Of a stretch of 64,000 bases of DNA, positions 34,701 through 46,061 are shown piece after piece. Source of the stretch: Emmonsiellopsis sp. PD_33 (lineage: Eukaryota > Ascomycota > Eurotiomycetes > Onygenales > Ajellomycetaceae); assembly GCA_032988165.1 (NCBI GenBank), contig JANTQF010000096.1, forward strand, positions 51,493-115,492. Direction: 5' to 3'. A program made the translations under genes and the position numbers. How positions within the stretch are numbered: the first letter of the stretch is position 1; each line of letters begins with the position of its first letter. Under the pieces are notes generated by a model. The model searched no databases. It had not been told where the DNA came from and worked only from the letters and a program-made list of their open reading frames with translations.

Positions 34701-37028
34701 GATGCGAGATCACGAAAGTTTTATTCCTCATGCATGTTCAAGAGATGGGACAGGTTCAGGATGCGAGTTCGTTCCCCGGAGTCGAGCAATCCTAGATCTC
34801 AATATCCTGCCGCCCCCGAAGCGGGATATCGGTATTATAGTCGATGTGCGGGCAGGATGGCACAGCTCATCTCCGCAAAAACGGGAAAACGCCAGAATGC
34901 ACTGGTGATCCTTGGCGACCCTTGCGATTTTGCATAGTGGTTGCCACTGTCAAGTTCACCAACCAGAGATGGAGGAAATTGCGGTGCCAGGGGGTTTCGG
35001 TCCGTGGTGGATGTGGTTAACAAATAGTCTGTTTTGGCTTGAGAGGGACCGGCTGGCGCTCTCGACATTCAACCCCTGCTCTTGGTCTGGCGAGTTGGCA
35101 GAAATAAACGAGCCCATGGAGATCATCTCCCTCTTGGTCCACTCCCCCTCTCCAAGCTGTCGCAGCCAGTCTGGTGGGTAAGAGCCATGTGGTGATTAAT
35201 TAGGCAGAGACGGAAGAATTTCCTTTCAAGCAGCCTCCATATTACCGAAGGATTGTGCCCGCACCATCAGACTTGTTGAAGACATAAAACCTGTTGTCAG
35301 CCACACCATTTCTTGCCCGCATTCTGATTCTGCACAGAATCACCGAAGGCGGGGAGCCACGCTACATGCACGCCAGCACTAACAACGGCAAGAATCGATG
35401 GTACGGAGGAGTGGGGAAGGACTGTCTTGACTCTTCAGCCTTCAAAGTTTCCGCCACGGCCCACCTTTGGCCTGTTAAAAAGCAATATTTCTTAGCCATT
35501 TAGCCTGTCCGGGGCGCCAAGTTTCAGGCGATGGTGCAGAGGGGCTGCTTCTCCGCGATATCGACTGGCATCGCTCATCATCTCAGGCTAATCACGGAAA
35601 ACACGACCCCATATTCTCGTTCATAATCGGTGCTGCTGTCGATGGATTTGAAACTGGTAATCAAGTCCATGGCCATGCTGCGCTCTGTGCTGTGTCCATA
35701 GTGTCTGGCCTTTGGTAAATTGGCGTTTGATATCGAAGCCATGACTAATCCGGAAATTCGGGGCTCGAGCCGCCTGGGGAGGCCTTGGCGGCTACACGTG
35801 ACCTTCCAGCTGTCCACGCTAGCCGTATAGAGTATAGTGTTCCCGGGGATCGACAGATTAGGAAATCGAAGCCCTAACTAGCCCTAACCAGCCCTAACTC
35901 CCATTCATCAACTTCATGCTTGTTGTTCGGTTTCCTCCCGACTCTACATCACCAGCTCTGAAGAAGTGGACAGCGAGGATGAGCAGAGAGGGGGGGAACT
36001 TTAATGACGTGAGAGCGGGCGGGGGCATGCATGGCTTTTGTCTTCTGACCGTCCCAAAATCTTGTTCTCGTTTCTTGCTAACTAGGGGCAGCTAGGGGCA
36101 ACGCTACAGCATTTCATCTAGGTTAGAGACGGTCTTAGGCCCTCCCTTCCTCCGAACTAAAATCGTATTGTCCAAAGCGAGGACTGACGCTCGCCCTTGA
36201 GGCTTGTGATTTGCCCATCGGCTGTGGCTAAAAAAGCTCAAACCATATCCTTCTGACTCTTCAGCACCAAAGTCTTGCATGAGAATCGAGGGGAATTCCG
36301 CGGGGTAAGCTTCAACGAGAATGGCCTTCTTGGCTAGGTTCCGTGCTTCTAACGTTCCAAGTAACGCGCTAACCAAGATAGATGGGGTGGAAGCCAAAAT
36401 CGTTCTTGTTGCGGGTTTCCATCGATGCCGTTGGACGCCACAGGACAGGGAACTCTCCCCCCCCCCCCTGTCTCGTTGTTGCATCGTGCGCAGCGGAAGT
36501 TGTAGCAAATTCGAATTTGTCCATGTTTTCGTCCGTGCTTTGCAAACATCCTTTGCAAGGCCAATGTCACGAAATTTATGCTTTGTGATGAATCCGCGAC
36601 TGAAGGGAGACCACCATTACAATAGCGCTTGACTTTGCCCCGAATAGCGAAAGTTTCCTTTCATGAGGCCCTTCTCGGATCGATCAGCCCCGACTGGCTC
36701 CACGACGGCACGGCCCTTTTCTTCCTTTTTCTTCTCTTCCCTTTTTATCCCCCCTGAGTGCCCTGGTCCCTGTGACGCTGATGGGGCAAAAAAAGAAGAC
36801 TTTTAAGTTAGTCACCTTGTTTTGCTGGAACTTCTTGCTGGCTCGAGCAACAGCTAGGATTTTGCTTGTCTTTCTTGCTCTGTTTGTTTGCCCCAGAGGT
36901 CTCTGACATGCATGATCATCGGTAGCTGGACCACAAAAAGGAAACAGAAATTAATACCGATTTGCTATTGACCCTCAGCGGTTTGCAGAACAACGAAACG
37001 AAAAGAAGAGGAACGCAATAATCAGAAA
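34701..37028. other. 2.3 kb gene-free region
   Basis: No convincing gene. It includes three tandem 10-base telomere-like units at 35871-35900 and a C run at 36460-36472. Frames at 36104-36588 on both strands show nothing recognisable. Confidence 0.5.
35871..35900 (+). repeat. Interstitial telomere-like repeat
   Basis: Three consecutive 10-base units each start with GCCCTAAC (followed by TA, CA and TC). CCCTAA is the complement of the fungal telomere repeat TTAGGG, but the period is 10, not 6, so this is only telomere-like. Confidence 0.6.
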
Positions 37029-38008
37029 ATGATGCTTCTAACTCCGGCGCCGAATATTATCTCCCCACTCGTCCTCGTCATCCTCCTCGCTTCCCCAATC
37101 CTCTCTCAAGACACGAAGTCAACTTCCCTCGCCGGTCAAGGCGTGGCCGAGCGATATTGGGACTGCTGCAAGCCAGACTGCTCCTGGGAGGCAAAGGCCG
37201 CCTTCAATCAACCCGTGTTAACCTGCAACGCGAACAACAAACCGCAATCAGACTTCACTTTAGGATCGAGCTGTGGCGGCGGAGATGCTTTCTCATGTGC
37301 CAACCAGTCGCCTTGGGCCGTCAACGATACCTTCTCGTTAGGTTTTTCCGGCGTGTTTATCACACAGCACGCGTCTGATTTGTGGTGCTGCGCATGCTAC
37401 GAGCTCACGTTCACCAGTGGCGCGGTAAAGGGAAAGAAAATGGTGGTCCAGGCGCACAACTCCGCCTTCGATATACCGACGGTTAACCGTTTCCCTATCG
37501 CGGTGGGTACCTGATTAAGTTCCCGGAAATGTCTTATTTTCGGGCCTTTTAACTGATTGATATCTAACCTAGGTACCCGGCGGGAACACGAGCTATGCCA
37601 ATGCCTGTGCGCTACAGTATGACGTGCCTAGCTCCGTCTTTGGTGTAGAAAACCAAGGCGTTGAGTCGAAGAGCGACTGCGACGATTTACCAGAGCCTCT
37701 GCAAAGGGGCTGTCGATGGCGCTTCGACTGGTTTGAAGACGAGACCTCGCCGACGTAAGTGGCTATTATCCCATTTGCCCCCCCAACGGCTACCTCTCTC
37801 AATATCAAGTTGACTAACAGACATCTCATATAGTCTCGACTACAAACGAATCACCTGCCCAGCAACCCTTACCGACATATCGGGCTGTATACGCGCCGAT
37901 GATACCAAGTTTGGCAACGCCGGTGCCACTTCTCCTGCTCCCGCCTACTCGACATTAGGTGCTGGGGCATTCCTGTTCACTATTGTGATTGATTTTCTGC
38001 TCTTTTGA
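37029..38008 (+). CDS. GH45 endoglucanase-like secreted protein, probably GPI-anchored, missing the catalytic acid
   Basis: Exons 37029..37502, 37573..37754 and 37834..38008, 276 residues. A signal peptide occupies about residues 1-27 (LVLVILLASPILS). The GH45 hallmark RYWDCCKPDCSW carries the catalytic base Asp45. It continues with NQPVLTCNANN, CANQSPWAVNDTFSLGF, WCCACYELTFTSG, GKKMVVQAHN and GCRWRFDWFED, a close match to the family. The region that normally reads NHFDLxxPGGG with the proton-donor Asp here reads NRFPIAVPGG: Pro156 replaces that Asp, while the assisting Asp148 remains. The C-terminus ends in a hydrophobic tail (LGAGAFLFTIVIDFLLF) after a Ser/Pro/Ala stretch, typical of GPI attachment. 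It may bind rather than cut glucans, but this is inference. An active lytic role is not excluded. Confidence 0.87.
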
Positions 38009-41000
38009 TATTGATACCATACGGCTCGGAAATGGATAACGGATACGACTCTAATATGGTGCAAGGTTAATGTTTCTTTTTTATTTTTCTCTGGGCTATT
38101 TATTTTGTAGCCTCCGTTTTTTGTTTTCGTTGCGCAATTCCTCGCTGGCCGGCGAAGAAGGGATGCTCAAAAAAAAAGCTGGCGTGCGTCGCAGTGATTT
38201 GACTGGTTGGTGGAATGGCATTTCTTGGAGTAGGATTGGTGTCTTTTGAATTTCGACTTGGTCCCTTCTTTTTGGAAAGCGTATTTTTCTCTCTCTCTTC
38301 CCTTTTGTTGATACCTCTGCTCTGCTCGCAGTTTTGTAGCGTAGGTGTTCGATTCGGGAATTGCGGACTTCGTTTTTGTGTGTCATGCTTTATAAAACTG
38401 CGCGGGGTGATTATTGATCGAGCTTTTAGCCTAGCTATCAACATGACTGTCTCCAAAGCGGCTGATTCCAGGCTCAGATTCAGCCGACTATACTTCCGTA
38501 TAACCCTCCACCTTGCTTGACATCTGCAAAATACCCACATACATCCAGCAGATTCTCTAAAATAATTTCCAGCTGACCCAAACGTCACATTCATCAGTAA
38601 CCATTCCCCAATCTGATACTCAATACCCGATCCTCAAAAACTCCAACAACCGGCCCCCGCCTCCTCACAAAAACACACCACCCCAAACCCGGCTGTCTTG
38701 AATTAACAAATATGCCGGTGAGTCTCCACACTTTACATACGATCCACCAAAGATCATCCCACTTACAAACCTTCCAGAACACACGACGACGCCGCTCGAA
38801 TACTCCGGCACAGAAAAAAATCCACCGGCACGGGTAGTAGGAAATGCGGAGGCCACGGCCTTCGACCAGTGCTACCCCACCAATCTCAGGCTCCCCAGTG
38901 CCGGCCCGCTTGTTGCAGGATTCTGCACTTCGTTGATGAGCTAGACCAGCAGTATTTTTATTAATATTCTGCACCGGCCCACACACACCACCCAAGACGG
39001 CGGCGATTTTCGGTGCGGACGATTTCCGAGAGGAAGTGTGGGATATATCGCATGCGGTCTGCGATTTCTTTTTTTCGGGGTAATGTCGTTCTTTTCCATT
39101 CGGTCGTTGTGTTTTAACAACCAAGTTGTTGAAGGACCTTGGAGATAGCGACGTGTCTGCATTTTGAACATATTCAAACACACAAGATCCTGCCGCGGCG
39201 GCGCCTGGCTTGATTGACTGTGTCTTTTGTTCCTGGCTCCCTCCCGTGGACTGAAGAGATCTTGTAGGCTGACAGCATTGGTCAACTTCAAGACAAGCTG
39301 TTTGTGACTTCATTGTATACGTCATCCAAAATGGTATTCAAGATAGGTATAAAGGGACTTCGTAGGACGAGTCGACATAGGCGTTTGTAAGTATCCAAGT
39401 GTAATTGCACCGCTTCGATGACTCCGTTGATGGCGGCCTCGTTTGGTCCTTAGAATCCCCTGTGCTAATCAAAGTTACCTGAGGTAAAAAATGGGGCGTT
39501 TGGATATTCTTCTAGTTACACATTATTATTCTGTTTATTCTCCGGAAACCTATATGGAATAGTAAGCATTAATTCATGCACTTTTATAGAACGGTCACCC
39601 CCATACACCAGAACATCACACGGGCCCCCCGTCATAAAATTAGGCTGGTCAATGTAGAGTATATTCGGTCTACCATTAAAAGACCAAGGGTTCAGAGCCG
39701 TGCTCGTTCCATCAGGATTAACACGGCAAGGGCCATTCTCAAGGGTAGCTCCATAGAGAAAGGTCCAGCCAGAGCAACTACAAAGGTAGATGCATAGGGG
39801 AGCATGATCATTGATCAGGGTCATTGTCATTGTCAGATTCAAAGATCCGAAATAACGAGTGTAATTGATAGGACTTGTATGTCAGGCTGCTTGGTAAATT
39901 GATATAGCTGTTGCAAGCCTTGACTCTAGGAGTCGATTCAGAGAGGGACACTGGCATCCATTGAAACTGTTAGATGACAGAAAGTGCAAAAAAGAAAAGG
40001 AAAAAAAAAACATGACTTAAAATGGGAAACAATGAGATGGTAATGTAGTGATATCCAAAGACTGCCTATTTGTATGAGATGGTCAGACTAGGCCGTGGGG
40101 AAATTTCAGTTAAGAGTGAATGAAAATAGGAAGATTGCTGGTAAAATGTACAGTACAGGTAGGCAGAAAATAGCCATCAAAAAGGTAGAACGGAAAACTT
40201 TATCAACTCACATGCCACATACCGTGCATAGCATTGACGGGTGCTCCATAAGGTCGTTTTCCAGCTTTGATATTGGCTCTTTTCAATCAAACAAACCAAT
40301 CCAGTGGCTTCATTCTCCGCTAGACTTCACGAGAGGTAATCCGCCCTCTGTCGACGACCAGCCGGCTTGATAGAGCTCCCTTTTGTATGGAGGCATATGA
40401 TTCTCTGTAATTGGGTTTACAGATGGTCATGATGAATCATATGGGATTGACAAAATAAAGTCAGTTGGGATGTTAAAACTCGGTTAACTGGTGAAGGCCT
40501 TAACAAAAAGGGGCATGGCATAGTTAACTAATCTGACCACCGACAAACAAGGAACCATCAAGAGGGATAAAACCATGTCAACTTGTTCAAAAGGTCAGGC
40601 ACTAAGAAAAGTGTCAGTTGACCATGAAATTCAGGTATGAGGCACAGCAGGCGTACCTATATTTGCGTGAAAAGGACGTTGGAACAGAATGCTTGATCAG
40701 GAGATATCAACATATTGGTATCACCTTCGAAGTACGCCATGCTGCGCGCTGCGAACCCCGATCAACTATATAACTACACCCAAACAAAGGCCACAGACAG
40801 TCACACAACTCCCCGGTTCCGACGACTGTCCTACGCTCTTTATCCCACAATGAACCGTTTTCGCTGTTGTCAGACGGACGTCCATGTCCCAGCGTCAGCA
40901 TCACCGGCAGTGATACCTAAATTACCCCTCATCATGGGGAAAGGTCAGGGATTGAATTAATAGTCAGAGACTCTGGTCCAAGAACCGCCATACTGCAGAC

Positions 41001-42273
41001 AGTCCCACAGATAAATTATTCTTCGCACGAAAATCGCCAGTCTCGAGGGTAGGATGAGAGGGCAAGGCCCTGGGCAAGCTAGCTCTTGGGATAACTTAGT
41101 TATTTGGCAGCAAAACTCGAATATCCGACACGTTCTCGTTTGCGAGCTGTCTTCACAGATGCCAGATGGCAGATGCCCGTGGCGCAGCCCGAAATAGCAT
41201 CAGCTTCAAGCCGGATCCGCAGGCGAATCCATGGTTCATACGAAATCACTATCCGGGTCGATGGCGTGCGCCACGAATCTTGAAACAACAGCATCTCTTG
41301 ATGTCAGTCGATGGGATCGCATCCTTGTCAACATGGCCGCTCATCAAAATATTACTGATATCGGTTATATTAACATGCGTGGTTCCAACGACTCGACTTT
41401 CATCTTATTTCCGCCAGCATTTTATTGCGAACTTATTAATCTCTTCGACAGCATGCTTTATCAATTCTTTTGTCATTGGGCACCATCCCCGGCCCTCTGC
41501 AGCGTCCAAAAAAAGAAACCCGCTACAAGGATAGGTTCCATCGCTCGTCGGATTCGCCCTTGGCGTTCGAGCTGCCAGCCTGCCACAACCTCAACGCTCC
41601 CTACTGCAGGTCTCCGCCGCACTCGGCGCACTGTTGGATGGCCTGCTAAGCAAAATGCTGGCCTTGACTAACACGAGGCCCCAAGGAACGTGCGAAAGAC
41701 TCAAATCCGCTTGGGTAAGCGTTTGATTAAGCGTTAATTAGCGCATCCTATTCGCCCAAAATTTCGAATCGCAGCTCCTGGCTGGCATGGTACCTTGGCC
41801 CGCTAGAGAGCCGTATCTTGGGGGCTGAGATTCAGGCCCAGCTAAACCGTTGGTATGATCCTTCGAGCAGTCTACCGCAGCATGTCAGGAACATTGATGC
41901 GAGATGCAGACGCCCCTTCAGGGGATGCATGTATGTTACCAATACGATGAGGGGCTAGCAGTCGCTGAATTAATTCAGTATCATCCGTTTTCATATTGAC
42001 TTACCCAAATACCCCCAATATCTATTGGTCAGATATTGTTTATTGGGGGAGCTGGAGGTATGAGGCTTTGCGTATCGGGCTTCAAGAGAGCTGCCGAACT
42101 CCGTTTCATGTTACGCCGTTAGCTGGCTAGGCATGTGGGAATATCCCCTATATATTTCTCAATTGGCCCCCAGTCTTTTGGAGTTCAAGTCGTGGCCGTT
42201 TTCCTATCAACCCTCGTTCGTGTAGATCACGATTGTATGTGCTTATATACATCACCGCACAAAAGCCATCACA
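38009..42273. other. 4.3 kb gene-poor region
   Basis: AT-rich stretches with one peptidase relic (39516-39842). Frames at 38594-39325 (-) and 41166-41671 (+) are open but show no recognisable motif, and splice sites are not evident. I call no intact gene. Confidence 0.5.
39516..39842 (-). pseudogene. Serine carboxypeptidase (S10) fragment
   Basis: One open frame keeps a stretch like the S10 family after the GGPGxSS loop: YGATLENGPCRVNPDG, TALNPWSFNGRPNILYIDQP and DVLVYGGD. In intact enzymes this is where ENGPC..LNPWSWN..LYIDQP..GFSYD occurs. The catalytic Ser, Asp and His regions are not found nearby on either side, so only about 70 recognisable residues survive. It looks like a relic of a secreted or vacuolar carboxypeptidase gene. 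Confidence 0.65.
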
Positions 42274-43163
42274 ATGCATTTCCCTTCGGTATGTTCTTTC
42301 TGTCTTCTCCCATGCTTCCCCAATTCCATCTCCAAACGCCTACTTAACTATTCTGTACTAACTCATTTATCCAGCTCCTTGCCATTCCCCTACTCTTAGT
42401 CGGCCTGGCTGCCGGCTCTCCAATAAAACTCGAAAGTCGAGCTGCTGAAGTAGGCCAGGGGCATTGCTATAAGGGGAAAGAATTCCCGGGAGTAAAACAA
42501 TGGCTTGACTTCGAGACGTTATTCAAAATAAATACGCCCGTCATGCTCCACTTCGATAGTCAGCGGGAGATCGCATCGATGAAGAAAGTAATCAAAGAAG
42601 TAGCTCGCAAGTCAGGGCTTGATGCGTATGTCTAGATCTCTTTTTTTACCCCTACCTACCTCCCTTCAGCTCAAGGCACTCATTCCCACTCTTTTCTTTT
42701 CTTATATGGGCCGCGCCACTCAAACCATACATCGACTAATCATGCCCAAAAAAACCGCAGTCGAATACTCCTCACCGTCATAATGCAAGAGTCTACAGGC
42801 AACATGCGCACCCGCGCCGGCGACGGCGTAACACCCGGTATAATGCAAGCTCTCGGAAGCCCCTCCTGCGAGCATCGCCCCTTCGACGGCTGCAACGAGA
42901 ACAGCATCAGAGCCATGATTCGGGCCGGTGTATTTGGCACTTCTAAGACGCAGGGGTTGAAGAGCTGCTATGACACCCACGGCAAGTCCTACGGCCCCGC
43001 GCTACGATGCTATAATAGCGGGAGCATCAAAGATCCCTCCAATCTGGCTGCAACAAACTATGGCACGCCAAGCTACGTTAGCGATGTTGCTAATCGGTTG
43101 AGGGGGGTGGCGCCGCCAGAGTCCTGTGCTTTTGGGGCTCCTACGGGCTCGCCTGGTTGGTAA
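42274..43163 (+). CDS. Secreted lysozyme-like (transglycosylase-fold) protein
   Basis: Exons 42274..42288 (MHFPS), 42375..42625 and 42761..43163, 222 residues. The tiny first exon plus exon 2 form a signal peptide (MHFPSLLAIPLLLVGLAAG). The mature part contains ILLTVIMQESTGNMR, with a putative catalytic Glu99, then GDGVTPGIMQALGSPSC and a Cys-containing C-terminal half with FGAPTGSPGW at the end. The ES-x-G...G-I-M-Q arrangement resembles the lytic transglycosylase/goose-type lysozyme fold. Related secreted proteins occur in many fungi and may attack bacterial walls or chitin-like polymers; the activity here is not established. TATATAC at 42244-42250, about 30 bases upstream, may be a TATA box. 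Confidence 0.8.
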
Positions 43164-43521
43164 AGGATATGTGGTCGTGGCGTTACTGATTTTTTTCATG
43201 TCTGGAGTTTCAAAAGAACTCGGGGTTTGGGGGTACTGTACTTATTGCTTGTTTTTGACCGCTTTTCATTTCCCCCGGTGGTCTCCCCTCTGTCCTCCTT
43301 TCGATGTACATATTCTTCCTTGCTGCTTTGGGAGCTGGCATTTCAATTTTTGGGGAGGCTTGTTATACATTTCTACATACAGTAGCCAAGGTTTTTTGTT
43401 ATCTTTTGGCGTCATATGCTAGGATTTTCCCGTAAAATGGGCTAGATTTTATCCCGTATTTCTCTCCCTTGGTTATGATATTATATTATCACTCCTCTTA
43501 ACAATATCCTTTCCCTACTCT
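43164..43521. other. Spacer between lysozyme-like gene and ankyrin relic tail
   Basis: Pyrimidine-rich 3' flank; no gene is seen. Confidence 0.5.
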
Positions 43522-43863
43522 TTAACATTCTCGTACTTCTCTAACTCCTCTACCAACGGCGACTATCCATCTCCTCAAACGATGTTCCCACCGCATGACC
43601 GTTCTGGGTTGACGTCGCAAATTCCAACGGGAAGATTTCGCAATCCGCACCGCACGATACAACCTCCTTTCATCACTGCTCATATCACCCCTATCCACGG
43701 TATACAAGCTAAGTAGAAAATTTACAACGTCCATCTCCCTCTCCCTCACCGCCTAGCCTAGAGGGGTGCGTCCCTCGATGTCTGCGAAATTGACGTCAAC
43801 ACCAGGATGCTCGACCAGCAACTTGACAACTTTCAGATTGCCATGCTCAGCAGCAATGGCCAA
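43522..43863 (-). pseudogene. Downstream remnant of the ankyrin gene beyond a stop codon
   Basis: It continues in the same frame after the TAG at 43866-43864. It reads PLAIAAEHGNLKVVKLLVEHPGVDVN, a clear ankyrin repeat, then a second in-frame TAG (43759-43757) and AVREREMDVVNFLLSLYTVD, another ankyrin-like helix pair, running to about 43522. The conservation of repeat spacing shows that the ancestral protein extended this far. Confidence 0.7.
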
Positions 43864-45507
43864 TGGCTATTTGCCCCCAAAGTCTATCATCTGGGCGTCG
43901 ACTCTGGGGTCAGTGAGGAGGAGTTTCACCGTATTATTGTGTCCATAGATCACGGCGTGGGCAAGGGTAGTTCTCCTGTCCACGGTGCGGTTTATATCCA
44001 GGTCGTCGCGGTGAATGAGGAGCTTAACTAAGTTATCCCTCCCGTTCAAAACTGCAAAATCGAGCACAGATAGGCCGTATGAATCTTCATGGTTTATGTC
44101 CACGTCAACGCGGTTGAGTAACATTTTGAAAATATTCTCCCTATAGTGCATCGCGGCTAGGTGAAAGGGGGTTCGTCCGTCGCGATCCGCAATGTCAGGT
44201 AGTATTCCCTGTTGATCGAGGAGCAGTCTGAATATCGCTTCGTGCCCCTTTTTCACCGTGATCTCTATCGCCCTGGTACCAGAGCTGTCGCACCTATTGA
44301 TGAAATCTGGATCCTTGAAAGAGTTGACCAGATGTCTTACGACATCCTCGTGTCCCTCCCTGCATGCCTCAACAAGTGCTTCAGAGTACTGAGCACCATC
44401 AGGAGAAGAAACAGCTGGATCGTATTCCATGAGAACTTTCAGCACATCCAAGTAACCGGCTCCCGCGATGTGGCTCCGCAGAGCCTCTATGTCGTATTCG
44501 CCAATAGTTCCCTTGGTCACCCTGAGCAGGAATGTCGCAATGTCCGGATGCTGGGATCCAATTGCTTCAGAAATGGCCAAGGCAAGATGATCGTTGAGGT
44601 GGTCGAAGTCGGAAGCACGGCTTGTAACCGCTCGTTGGATCGTTTTCTCGAGTCCAAATCTTGCCATATATTGCAGCGGTGTAAGTTCGTTCTTTTCGGC
44701 GACGAAAACGTCAACGCCGTTATCCACAAGCAGGTCCATCAACGTCTCATCTTGTCTGCGGACAGCAGCCATGGCAAGATCGCCAAAATGGGTATTTTTC
44801 CATCTGATACCCGCCGTATCGGCCTCAAGGAGCAGTCGAAGAAGTTCCGCGTCCCCAGCGTGCACTGCCGCCGTCATTGCCGTATTATTCGCCCTTTCAT
44901 CGGTTATTCTCCAATTATTTATCATGAGAGGCGGGCTGATTCTGTGGCAAATATCCGCAACTCTTCTCGTCGGTTCCCTCATTTCCCGCTTCAGATGAGC
45001 AATATGTGCATCGCAAAGAATTCGCCAATATTTCTCTCTGATTACTTGTTCTTCTCCAAACGGGCGCTTGTCGTTATTATCGTCCTCCTTCCTAGCCAAA
45101 ACAGAGAGAATAATGTTCGTAGCAGAGTCTACAAGACCTGCAAACAGGTCATCGGTCAATCTGGCCTGGCCAACCCATAGAAACAAGATGTGCCGGAGCA
45201 TGCCGTCCGGAAGGCGTTCAATCGCCCTGGCGCCTTTGAGATTGTTTAGGAGGGTATCCATAACGACAGCGTCGAATGTTTCTATAATAGAAATGTCAAC
45301 AGTCCAGCCTTCAATATATATAACCCATGTCTTGAAACAGAAATAGCCAAAATATGTCATTTATAAAGCAGATCACATACTACACGCCAGCCGCAGCCTG
45401 AAGAATGTTTTCATGTCTGTGATGCTGCTATTAGGCTTGAAATCGCTTTCGATGATCAGGGTTAGGAGTTCTGATGGTAGGCGGTGGATAGACATGGTGG
45501 CTTGCAT
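43864..45507 (-). CDS. F-box-like/ankyrin repeat protein, truncated by nonsense codon
   Basis: Exon 1 is 45507..45381 and exon 2 runs from 45281 to the TAG at 43866-43864. The intron 45380..45282 (GTATGT..TTATAG) joins RLAC to KTFDAVVMDTLL. The product is 514 residues. The N-terminus (MSIHRLPSELLTLIIES) resembles the short F-box-like start of many fungal ankyrin proteins. Ankyrin repeats run from about residue 180 to the end, for example NTAMTAAVHAGDAELLRLLLEAD, DGRTPFHLAAMHYRENIFKMLLN, YGLSVLDFAVLNGRDNLVKLLIH and RTTLAHAVIYGHNNTVKLLL. The stop falls inside the next repeat (DFGGK-stop-PLAIAA), so the protein loses at least two repeats. An alternative start is the ATG at 45495. It could still be expressed in truncated form. 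Probable role: substrate adaptor or protein interaction, unknown. Confidence 0.75.
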
Positions 45508-46061
45508 TTTGGTTGTGATAATGGTTTCGATTATGGATGATTTTGATTCTTGCGATTCTCAAAGGAGTTCAGAAGTTCAGTAAAAGATCTCTGGTCTTGA
45601 TGGAAAGAACACGGATGTTAGATGGAGTTAGTTACTAGTCAGCCTTGTGCCGGGGGGAAGAACAACGGTTTTGCCAAGGTGAGGCGTTCAACGAGTAGTT
45701 AACTAGTTGGTCAACAAGTTAATCGTGCCTCTGCTTATCTAGTGAGTTAGCTGGTTACCTAACTACGGCATTCCTAAGTAAAACTCGGAAAGCTTGTGAT
45801 CAAGGATTAATACCAAAATATAGAAATAGGGAACGATGCAATCGGCGGAAGAGCGCAGAACGAAAGCCTCCATTCGATTTCTTGCATGTTATCCTACTAT
45901 CCACTGCATATGTGACTTTTGTCCTCTAACCTCATTCAAAATCTGAACCGCCGTCGAAAACAAAAGGATGATAAAGCTGTTTATTAAACCCCTTTCCCCA
46001 CATGCACCCCCGTCAAATTTGTACCCTTGATATCCCATATCTTGTCAGGCCTCGGTAGACT
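45508..46061. other. Spacer upstream of the ankyrin gene
   Basis: AT-rich. It contains several GTTAACTAG/TTAACTA-type motifs around 45620-45770. No gene is seen. Confidence 0.45.

Noticed and set aside
36104..36588. Frames on both strands near the C run
   Set aside because: No domain or splice pattern; the opposite strands are equally open.
38712..38837. Possible tiny basic protein (MPNTRRRRSNTPAQKKIHRHG) with intron after codon 2
   Set aside because: The splice sites are plausible, but only 21 codons result before a stop and I cannot confirm a family.
38594..39325. 243-codon minus-strand frame
   Set aside because: Composition looks unlike a structured protein, with no motif and a weak start.
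41166..41700. Overlapping plus-strand frames
   Set aside because: They may be remains of an old gene, but no family could be named and the frame changes are unexplained.
43867..45180. Plus-strand frames opposite the ankyrin gene
   Set aside because: Antisense shadows; the minus strand has clear ankyrin repeats.
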